From NCBI GenBank assembly GCA_016211245.1, contig JACQSQ010000035.1, positions 1 through 10,661 on the forward strand: a stretch of 10,661 bases of DNA. Reading direction: 5' to 3'. The position numbers and the translations under genes were made by a program. The stretch is from Candidatus Woesearchaeota archaeon. Lineage in GTDB: Archaea > Nanobdellota > Nanobdellia > Woesearchaeales > GW2011-AR4. Position 1 is the first letter of the stretch; the number at the start of each line of letters is the position of its first letter. Under the pieces are notes generated by a model, which searched no databases, was not told where the DNA came from, and saw only the letters and a program-made list of their open reading frames with translations. Below are positions 5,576 through 10,661 of this stretch, piece by piece.

Positions 5576-6685
5576 TTAAATTAAGTCTTTAAGCTCCGTG
5601 AACTTATCATCCATATTCAAATCATTTGCCACAGGCTTGTAAGTTATAAAGCCCCTGTGGGTGTTGACGCCTTTCGCAAATCCTCCATCTTTCATTGATT
5701 TTTCAAACCCATTGCTCGCAAGCTTTAATAAATATGGAAGAGTTGCATTCGTCAAAGCAAGGGTTGATGTTCTAGGATAAGCTCCAGGCATGTTTGTAAC
5801 GCAATAATGTGTTACGCCGTGCTTGACAAAAATCGGGTTTGTATGCGAAGTCGGCTTTGAAGTTTCTATGCAGCCGCCTTGGTCGATGCTCACATCAACA
5901 ATTACAGAGCCCGGCTGCATTGTTTTTACCATTTCCTCTGTAACAACCCATGGAGCTTTTGCTCCTTTTACTAAAACTGCCCCTACCACCGAATCAGCAT
6001 CTTTTATATGCTCTGCTATGTTTTCAGGAGTGGACAGCAATACATGGGCTCCCTTGCCTATTATGTCCCTCAGATGGTCCATCCTTTCCTCGTGCCTTCC
6101 GAATATGAACACATTCGCGCCCATGCCATAGGCTGTTTTTGCCGCATGCCTTCCAACAACCCCATCGCCAATAATAACGACCTTGCCGTATAATTTTCCG
6201 TTGACTTCTCCGAGCATTGTCCCCTTGCCGTTGTTGAACTTGGCAAGGTAATAAGAGCCGATTGTAACAGACATGTTTCCTGCCACAGCGCTCATTGGAG
6301 CCAGCAGCGGCAGCCTGTTATAGCTGTCTTCGACTGTTTCGTAAGCAATGGATGCTGTTTCAGCTTTCAGCAATGATTCTGTCAATGCTTTTGGCGCGGC
6401 GGCAAGATGAAGATATGTAAATAAAATCTGCTTTTTCAGAAATTTATATTCATTTTCCAGCGGCTCTTTGACTTTCACAACAATATCGGCATTCCATGCT
6501 TTTTCTGTATCAACCATTGCTGCGCCGTTTCTTGCATAATCCTCGTCAATAAAGCCAGAGCCGGCTCCTGCATTTTTCTCTACAAGAACTTTGTGCCCTT
6601 TAGAAACAAGCTGCTTCGCGCCTTCAGGAGTCAAAGCTATTCTGTTTTCCTTGTCTTTGGTTTCTTTTGGAATTCCTATAATCAA
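5576..6685 (-). CDS. ald: Alanine dehydrogenase
   Basis: A 369-residue NAD-dependent enzyme, full length for the family, catalysing L-alanine + NAD+ + H2O to pyruvate + NH4+ + NADH reversibly in the cytoplasm. The N-terminal catalytic domain has the start MIIGIPKE..DKENRIALTP (Arg15), KVKEP (Lys73) and YLHLA (His93), matching the substrate/catalytic Arg, Lys and His of known enzymes. The Rossmann domain carries GDGVVG (173-178), and VSIDQGG supplies the catalytic Asp268. The C-terminal TNMPGAYPRTST.AL is also characteristic. The TTG at 6685 is chosen over the in-frame GTG at 6694: it gives the family N-terminus and has AAAGGTG with a 6-nt spacer, the same layout as the aldolase gene. It stands alone, tail-to-tail with the gene ending at 5566, behind an AT-rich 185-bp gap. 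It may link nitrogen assimilation or alanine catabolism to pyruvate. Confidence 0.93.
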   Translation of the reverse strand: MIIGIPKETKDKENRIALTPEGAKQLVSKGHKVLVEKNAGAGSGFIDEDYARNGAAMVDTEKAWNADIVVKVKEPLENEYKFLKKQILFTYLHLAAAPKALTESLLKAETASIAYETVEDSYNRLPLLAPMSAVAGNMSVTIGSYYLAKFNNGKGTMLGEVNGKLYGKVVIIGDGVVGRHAAKTAYGMGANVFIFGRHEERMDHLRDIIGKGAHVLLSTPENIAEHIKDADSVVGAVLVKGAKAPWVVTEEMVKTMQPGSVIVDVSIDQGGCIETSKPTSHTNPIFVKHGVTHYCVTNMPGAYPRTSTLALTNATLPYLLKLASNGFEKSMKDGGFAKGVNTHRGFITYKPVANDLNMDDKFTELKDLI

Positions 6686-6698
6686 TAAAAACACCTTT
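6686..6698 (-). promoter_or_regulatory. Ribosome binding site that decides the TTG start of ald
   Basis: The minus strand reads AAAGGTG then TTTTTA before TTG 6685. The GGTG core pairs with an archaeal 16S 3' end, with a 6-nt spacer. The alternative GTG at 6694 lies inside this site, so it is unlikely to be the start. Confidence 0.6.
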
Positions 6699-6851
6699 TT
6701 ATCTTTTTGATTTTATTTTTAATATTGTTTGTTAATGTTTAATAGTTAATGAGTTTAGCTTATTGAGTTTTAATATTCAAGTTTTTGTTAAAGTTATCCT
6801 TTAGTTAATATTTTATTTTTTGTTTGCCTTGGGCAATAGGGCACGTTCATT

Positions 6852-6871
6852 AAAAATATATGTTTAAAAAA
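6852..6871 (-). terminator. Possible T-rich archaeal terminator after the Trp-rich membrane protein gene
   Basis: Just downstream of the stop at 6880 the minus strand carries runs of six and five T (6871-6866 and 6856-6852) in AT-rich sequence. T-runs without a strong hairpin are the usual archaeal termination signal. The rest of the 185-bp gap up to 6695 is AT-rich with repeated GTTAAT-like words, and the ald promoter should lie in its left part. Confidence 0.35.
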
Positions 6872-6879
6872 CATTCCTA

Positions 6880-7425
6880 TCATTTTTCCTCCTGCAATAA
6901 ATCAAAAAGTTTCTGCCTCATTTTTTCTAAGCCTTCTTTTTTGCCAAATTCATAATCTTTCCAAGCCTTCCAAAACTTAATTTTCTTTGGTTTATACCAT
7001 GGTATAAAAACAATAGCTAAATGGTTAAAGTCTTGTCCTCCTGTTCTAATCCTATTTTTCCATACCCACTCCACGCCCCACATAAAATGCCTAAACAGCC
7101 TGACTTCCAATAATTTTGTATTTTCTATCCATTGTTGTTTTTCTGACCAGTTTAGAGCTGTTGTATTGGGTTTGATACGGGATAATATTTTGGTCTCAGC
7201 ATACTTTTTCCACGTGGGATTATCAGAATACACGAACAGTACATACTTTTGTTTTGGAATCCAGTAAAGTCTAACCTGTAGAAGTAGCCACAAGCGACGA
7301 ATATAATACACAATTATGAATGGCACAATCACTGCCAAAATTATTGGCAACAAGATTATTAAAGCTAAAATGAATATGAATTTTATATGCAATTTTGCTT
7401 CAGGTGTTTTAGTTCGTTTAGGCAT
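6880..7425 (-). CDS. Tryptophan-rich membrane-anchored protein, unknown function
   Basis: A 181-residue protein not recognised with confidence. A basic N-terminus (MPKRTK) precedes a long hydrophobic segment at about 14-42, enough for one membrane span or a tight hairpin, followed by RR. The rest looks like a soluble alpha/beta domain beginning YVLFVYSDNPTWKKYAE, with strands around 61-66 and 135-141 and a basic helical C-terminus. It contains 11 Trp in 181 residues (positions 46, 55, 72, 93, 99, 116, 120, 122, 143, 152, 155), far above normal. Positive-inside reasoning is ambiguous because both flanks are basic; a cytoplasmic C-terminal domain is a guess. It begins 25 bp after the GAPDH stop and could be read from that operon or from an AT-rich element overlapping the end of GAPDH. 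Base composition is more AT-rich than its neighbours, possibly indicating transfer. Confidence 0.7.
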   Translation of the reverse strand: MPKRTKTPEAKLHIKFIFILALIILLPIILAVIVPFIIVYYIRRLWLLLQVRLYWIPKQKYVLFVYSDNPTWKKYAETKILSRIKPNTTALNWSEKQQWIENTKLLEVRLFRHFMWGVEWVWKNRIRTGGQDFNHLAIVFIPWYKPKKIKFWKAWKDYEFGKKEGLEKMRQKLFDLLQEEK

Positions 7426-7450
7426 ATTATAATTAATAAATTATTATTTT

Positions 7451-8473
7451 TTATTTTATCCCAAATGTTTCATTTGTCATTTTAATTGACTTCAAGCCGT
7501 CCTTGAATCCCATCATGGCGCGTATGCAATCAATGTTTTCCGGGATTACGTCAGACTCCTGGTGGACTGCCTGCATGTAAAGAAGCTTGTTGTGGGCATT
7601 TGATGTCAAGCCGACAGCTTCCTGCCAGACGCATATCTCAGGCATGTCTCCCCTCAGCCTGCCCATGTCCCTTGCAAACTCCATTATCTCCGCTGTCGAG
7701 CGGAGGTGCTCTGCATTTCTTACAACCCTTACCCTGGTTGTGCTTCTAAACATCTCAATCACATCGTCGACATTCGGCTTTTTCTTTATGTCTGCAATCA
7801 CGCTATGCAAGTGCATCAAGGTCGAGGGAACGCTTAATGCAGTTGTAAAAATCTCCACATCATGCAAAACGCTTTGGACATCAGGGCCGTGATGGCTCGG
7901 CATCTCCAAGACAGGAACAATGGCATTTATCGGGCCATGGTAAATGTCCCAGGGGTCTGCCCCTCGCCTGATCATTGTTGCATGAACGCTGGTTATGCCA
8001 TACTTCTTGTTTACAGCATCCAATGTCCTGCACAATCCTGTTGTGTTGCAGCTTACAACTCTCACAAAATCCTTATTGACTGCCTTATCATAATTGCATT
8101 GAGCAACAAAGCTTACGCCTGTTGTTTCGTGCTTTTCGCCGCCCTGGACAATTGCTTTTATTTTGTTTGGCTTGTAAAATGCGCCTATATTTTCCTTTCC
8201 AATCTTTCTTGGTGCGGCATCTACAATAACATCAACTTCGTCCAGAAGATTTTGGAAATTTCCGTCGGGCTTTATGCCGTTTGCCTTAAGCTCATTTTCT
8301 GATTCATCGCTCACGGCGAATATTTTGTAGCCCTTTTGCTTTGCGGCCTCTGTGTTAAAGCTGTAAGAATGCGCTGTAACTCCAACTAATTTCATGTCTT
8401 TCTGCATTGCAACTGCGTCAGCAACTCTCTTGCCTATGGTTCCATACCCATTAATGCCGACTTTAATTGCCAT
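7451..8473 (-). CDS. gap2: Type II (archaeal) glyceraldehyde-3-phosphate dehydrogenase
   Basis: A 340-residue phosphorylating GAPDH of the archaeal type II family, interconverting glyceraldehyde-3-phosphate and 1,3-bisphosphoglycerate with NAD(P). The N-terminus MAIKVGINGYGTIGKRVADAV is the type II Rossmann signature. Catalytic Cys142 lies in SCNTTGLCRTL, followed by RRGADPWDIYHGPINAIVP and PSHHGPDV, both typical of archaeal enzymes and not of bacterial GapA. Length matches the family. It starts 2 bp after the aldolase stop (8476), so the two genes are almost certainly cotranscribed and translationally coupled. Coenzyme preference cannot be read by eye; archaeal homologues often accept NADP. 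Within this operon it continues the path from fructose-1,6-bisphosphate, in either glycolytic or gluconeogenic direction. Confidence 0.95.
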   Translation of the reverse strand: MAIKVGINGYGTIGKRVADAVAMQKDMKLVGVTAHSYSFNTEAAKQKGYKIFAVSDESENELKANGIKPDGNFQNLLDEVDVIVDAAPRKIGKENIGAFYKPNKIKAIVQGGEKHETTGVSFVAQCNYDKAVNKDFVRVVSCNTTGLCRTLDAVNKKYGITSVHATMIRRGADPWDIYHGPINAIVPVLEMPSHHGPDVQSVLHDVEIFTTALSVPSTLMHLHSVIADIKKKPNVDDVIEMFRSTTRVRVVRNAEHLRSTAEIMEFARDMGRLRGDMPEICVWQEAVGLTSNAHNKLLYMQAVHQESDVIPENIDCIRAMMGFKDGLKSIKMTNETFGIK

Positions 8474-8475
8474 TC

Positions 8476-9492
8476 CTATTCATTCTCCATTTCTTCAGAA
8501 TAAAGCCCTTTTGTTGCCAAGCTGTTCAGCCTTGCGCGCTTTAGGAATGCTTTTTGCCCAGCTTCAACATTTTCCGGCTTGCCATGCCATGCCTTTAATG
8601 CTGGATCCTGCAGTGCCCTTCCGTAGGAAAAGCTAACATACCATGGAAGCTCTTCACCTAAAATATGCATCCTGTTGAGATGCGCTGTGGCTTCCTGCGG
8701 CGTTTGCCCGCCTGAAAGAAAGTTGATGCTTGGAACCTCTGCAGAAACATTTGATTTTAGGCATTTAACTGTCCTTTTTGCAACTTCACCCGCATTAGCC
8801 CTATTTGCAGCCTGTTTTCCTGAAATAACCATGCTCGGCTTTAGAATTGTGTATTCTAGCATGACCCCTTCGCGCTTTAAAGCTTCAAACACTGCTTTTT
8901 GCACTTTTCCAGTAACTTTATAGCATGTTTCTATTGAATGAATGCCGTCTATCAAAACTTCCGGCTCGACAATCGGGACAAGAGAATGTTGCTGGCAGAC
9001 TTTTGCGTATTTTGCCAATCCCTCTGCATTTCTTTTTATGAGCAGCTCGCTTGGAGTATTTTCTGATATGGAATAAACTGCGCGCCATTTTGCAAATCTT
9101 GGCCTTGATTTTTTGTATTTTTCAAGGCGCTTGCTTAAAGTTTCAATGCCTTTTGTATACTGCTCGTTAGGGTGCCCTTCAAGATCTGCAAGCCCGTCGT
9201 CAACTTTGATTCCCGGAACAATCCCGTTTTTTTCCAGCAATTGCGGAAAAAGAATTCCATCGTCGGATTTTTGATGAAGGGTTTCCTCAAACAAAATAAC
9301 GCCGCAAATATATTGCTCCATGCCCGGAGCATTGAGTATAAGATTCCTGTATTGCCTTCTTGTTTCTTCGGTAGACTCTACATTTATGCTTGCCAGCCTT
9401 TTTGCAGCAGTCTTTGCGCTTTCATCTGCTGCAAGTATCCCCTTTCCTACAACAACCATGTCTTTTATTGTCTGTTTGAGCTGATTGGTCAT
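8476..9492 (-). CDS. Class I fructose-1,6-bisphosphate aldolase, classical glycolytic type
   Basis: A 338-residue aldolase that cleaves or makes fructose-1,6-bisphosphate from dihydroxyacetone phosphate and glyceraldehyde-3-phosphate through a Schiff base. Motifs match the eukaryotic/bacterial classical family (as in animal aldolase A): GKGILAADES (Asp23), GIKVDDG (Lys96), AKWRAVYSI (Lys135), VEPEVL (Glu176, Glu178), Schiff-base Lys218 in TILKPSMV, FLSGGQ (259-263), SYGRALQ (Arg292) and LATKGLY near the end. The C-terminal tail is short (YSEEMENE). Archaea typically use the unrelated DhnA-type aldolase or bifunctional FBP aldolase/phosphatase, so this gene points to lateral transfer or DPANN-specific metabolism. 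Its strong ribosome binding site AAGGTGAT (9499-9506, 6-nt spacer) and 13-bp gap from the upstream Tat gene suggest an operon with it and with GAPDH 2 bp downstream. Confidence 0.95.
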   Translation of the reverse strand: MTNQLKQTIKDMVVVGKGILAADESAKTAAKRLASINVESTEETRRQYRNLILNAPGMEQYICGVILFEETLHQKSDDGILFPQLLEKNGIVPGIKVDDGLADLEGHPNEQYTKGIETLSKRLEKYKKSRPRFAKWRAVYSISENTPSELLIKRNAEGLAKYAKVCQQHSLVPIVEPEVLIDGIHSIETCYKVTGKVQKAVFEALKREGVMLEYTILKPSMVISGKQAANRANAGEVAKRTVKCLKSNVSAEVPSINFLSGGQTPQEATAHLNRMHILGEELPWYVSFSYGRALQDPALKAWHGKPENVEAGQKAFLKRARLNSLATKGLYSEEMENE

Positions 9493-9509
9493 TTATAAAT
9501 CACCTTCAT
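9489..9509 (-). other. Six-codon open frame bridging two genes (MKVIYK)
   Basis: ATG-AAG-GTG-ATT-TAT-AAA-TGA lies between the Tat-protein and aldolase genes. Its ATG overlaps the upstream stop as ATGA, and its TGA overlaps the aldolase start as ATGA. It also contains the aldolase ribosome binding site. It may be chance, or it may relay translation between the two genes. Confidence 0.25.
9499..9506 (-). promoter_or_regulatory. Strong ribosome binding site of the aldolase gene
   Basis: AAGGTGAT on the minus strand, an extended complement to an archaeal 16S rRNA 3' end (AUCACCUCC), with a 6-nt spacer to ATG 9492. It is the longest Shine-Dalgarno match in the window, in line with high aldolase expression. 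Confidence 0.65.
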
Positions 9510-10357
9510 TTTTTGGTTGTAATTTTAATTTTGCCTTGTTGCGCTAATTTATCTATAATCACCGGAAGAATTGCCCTGTACTCTCGGTTAGCTCTTTGCA
9601 ATTCTGAATCGTGCCTTGTTTGTATTTCCGAGTGGCTCTTATAATAACCCACTAATAGGGGCTGTGTTCCAACATTTACTGCGCCTACAACATCGTCAAT
9701 ATTAATTATTGGCGAACCTGTTCGAAGATATGTAATCCCCGATGGAGCATAAAGTGCGCCCCCATCCTCAGTGTACTCTTGTTCCGTTTTTTTTAAATGC
9801 TGTAATTCGTAGCCACCATCCCCTAGCCAGAGGTCAGTCTCGGCAAACTGGCCATCTTGTAACATACGCTCCACAAAGTCAGATTTTCCGCTTAAATTGC
9901 CCTTGAGGCCATTATCTAGAAATCTTTTTTCATATTCATTAGCCCAATAAGGATTAAGGGATAATTCCCTTTTGTTGTCAAGGCCATAAACTCTCATTTC
10001 AAAACTGTATACATTAGATCTTCCTGAAAGAACAAGGTTTTCATGCACTATAAGTTGCACTTTCTTTTCATCAATGTAATCATCAAACACTAGAGCAGAT
10101 GGGCTTATATTTGGCTCTCTCCAACTCCCATCAATATTTCTAGGGTTATTTAGCCATTCTTCAATTGTACTTGCATTATTCTGATAATGTGACTCATAAA
10201 TTTCTTTTGCATAAGCCATTAATTGATCAAACCCATTTATTTCTTCTGAACTTGGAGATTGTGCCAGAATTCCATCTAGGCCCATGAGCCCTACACCAAT
10301 ACCTACGCTCACAGCCATTTTCAAAAATTGTCTTCTAGGGGGTATTGATTTATTCAT
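9506..10357 (-). CDS. Tat-exported protein of unknown function
   Basis: A 283-residue protein with a clear twin-arginine signal: MNKSIPPRRQFLKMAVSVG, Arg8-Arg9 in PRRQFLK, then a hydrophobic core (about 14-32) and a likely cleavage near the A/Q/S at 32-34. No lipobox Cys is seen. It is probably folded, perhaps with a cofactor, before export across the membrane. The mature part of about 250 residues is rich in Asp, Glu, Asn and Tyr, with no other membrane span; segments such as PIINIDDVVGAVNVGTQPLL look beta-rich, and the end is a charged helix. I do not recognise its family. ATG 10357 is chosen because GGAGG at 10367-10371 precedes it by 9 nt and the signal motif then sits at the N-terminus; an in-frame TTG at 10390 would spoil this. 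It lies between glpX and aldolase, an odd place for a secreted protein. Confidence 0.8.
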   Translation of the reverse strand: MNKSIPPRRQFLKMAVSVGIGVGLMGLDGILAQSPSSEEINGFDQLMAYAKEIYESHYQNNASTIEEWLNNPRNIDGSWREPNISPSALVFDDYIDEKKVQLIVHENLVLSGRSNVYSFEMRVYGLDNKRELSLNPYWANEYEKRFLDNGLKGNLSGKSDFVERMLQDGQFAETDLWLGDGGYELQHLKKTEQEYTEDGGALYAPSGITYLRTGSPIINIDDVVGAVNVGTQPLLVGYYKSHSEIQTRHDSELQRANREYRAILPVIIDKLAQQGKIKITTKK

Positions 10358-10366
10358 ATATATCCG

Positions 10367-10371
10367 CCTCC
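10367..10371 (-). promoter_or_regulatory. Ribosome binding site fixing the start of the Tat-signal protein
   Basis: GGAGG on the minus strand, 9 nt before ATG 10357. It selects this ATG over the TTG at 10390. Confidence 0.6.
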
Positions 10372-10395
10372 AAATAAAATTTAACTGCAACTTTT

Positions 10396-10404
10396 TTTAA
10401 TATA
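10396..10404 (-). promoter_or_regulatory. Possible TATA box for the Tat-protein/aldolase/GAPDH operon
   Basis: TATATTAAA on the minus strand, in the 60-bp gap after glpX. A start about 27 nt downstream would give a short leader that includes the GGAGG site. The genes may therefore have their own promoter besides any read-through from glpX. Confidence 0.4.
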
Positions 10405-10417
10405 GCACAAATCCAGT

Positions 10418-10661
10418 CTAATAATCCGGCAAATGCTCAAAATGATGCAGTGCTTCTATAAACCTTATTGTCTTTGTCTTCGCCCTCATGACAAGTGAAT
10501 GCGTTTTTGCGCCATGGCTCAAAAAGCTGACGCCTTTTAGTATTGTGCCGTCAGTAACCCCTGTTGCTGCAAACATCGCTTCATTTGACCTGACAAGGTC
10601 ATTCATCATGAGTTTTTGATTGATGTCTTTCATGCCCATTTTTTTTGCCCTTGCTTTTTCG
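10418..10661 (-). CDS. glpX: Class II fructose-1,6-bisphosphatase (GlpX), C-terminal part, cut by window edge
   Basis: The frame is open to the window edge, so the 5' end is missing; 80 full codons are present. It reads EKARAKKMGMKDINQK, then AMFAATGVTDGTILKGV and a HSLVMRAKTKTIRFIEALH stretch. These match the conserved C-terminus of GlpX-type class II fructose-1,6-bisphosphatases (RA..MG..D, M.AATGVTDG..L.GV, T.SLVMR..T.T.R.IE..H). The enzyme removes the 1-phosphate of fructose-1,6-bisphosphate, the committed gluconeogenic step. Internal ATGs near 10639 are not the real start because the match continues upstream. Archaea mostly use the bifunctional aldolase/phosphatase instead, so GlpX next to a classical aldolase is notable. 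Bifunctional fructose/sedoheptulose bisphosphatase activity is possible for this family. Confidence 0.85.
   Translation of the reverse strand, partial: EKARAKKMGMKDINQKLMMNDLVRSNEAMFAATGVTDGTILKGVSFLSHGAKTHSLVMRAKTKTIRFIEALHHFEHLPDY

Noticed and set aside
6695..6879. Repeated GTTAAT-like words in the AT-rich gap, considered as a repeat array or origin.
   Set aside because: The words are short, irregular and expected in such AT-rich sequence; no ordered array or CRISPR-like spacing is visible.

Overview
The window looks like a piece of a small archaeal genome, most likely of the DPANN type (Woesearchaeota/Pacearchaeota-like). This is inference; no rRNA is present to place it. Supporting signs are a type II (archaeal) glyceraldehyde-3-phosphate dehydrogenase, an archaeal/eukaryotic-type tRNA methylthiotransferase (e-MtaB), TATA boxes 28-30 nt upstream of start codons (leaderless transcription), and GGTGAT-type ribosome binding sites fitting an archaeal 16S 3' end. 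The sequence is AT-rich and densely packed.

Left part (1-911): no protein gene lies in 1-281, but this stretch folds on paper into two large RNA-like domains, a 12-bp closed multi-helix domain (50-173) and a long irregular hairpin (172-271). A small coiled-coil protein follows (282-542), convergent with a small protein resembling ribosome hibernation factors (539-835, minus).

Middle part (912-5566): a phosphoglucomutase/phosphomannomutase overlaps a downstream gene ending in an HESIH motif. Two small minus-strand genes follow: one with a receiver-like fold pattern and no ordinary start codon, and an unrecognised 103-residue protein. The latter is divergent from the e-MtaB gene, and the two share a promoter region. 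Behind e-MtaB sits a small gene broken, or recoded, at a run of six C.

Right part (5576-10661, all minus): reading in the direction of transcription, a class II fructose-1,6-bisphosphatase (glpX, cut by the window edge), a Tat-exported protein of unknown function, a classical class I fructose-bisphosphate aldolase, type II GAPDH, a tryptophan-rich membrane protein and alanine dehydrogenase. GlpX, aldolase and GAPDH catalyse neighbouring steps between fructose-6-phosphate and 1,3-bisphosphoglycerate. With the mutase and alanine dehydrogenase (pyruvate/alanine exchange) they form a central-carbon region. The combination is unusual for an archaeon, because the aldolase and phosphatase are bacterial/eukaryotic-type while GAPDH is archaeal.

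Start codons were re-chosen for several genes from promoter geometry, ribosome binding sites and family N-termini: mutase at 936, the 103-residue gene at 3908, e-MtaB at 3998, alanine dehydrogenase at a TTG at 6685, and the Tat protein at 10357.
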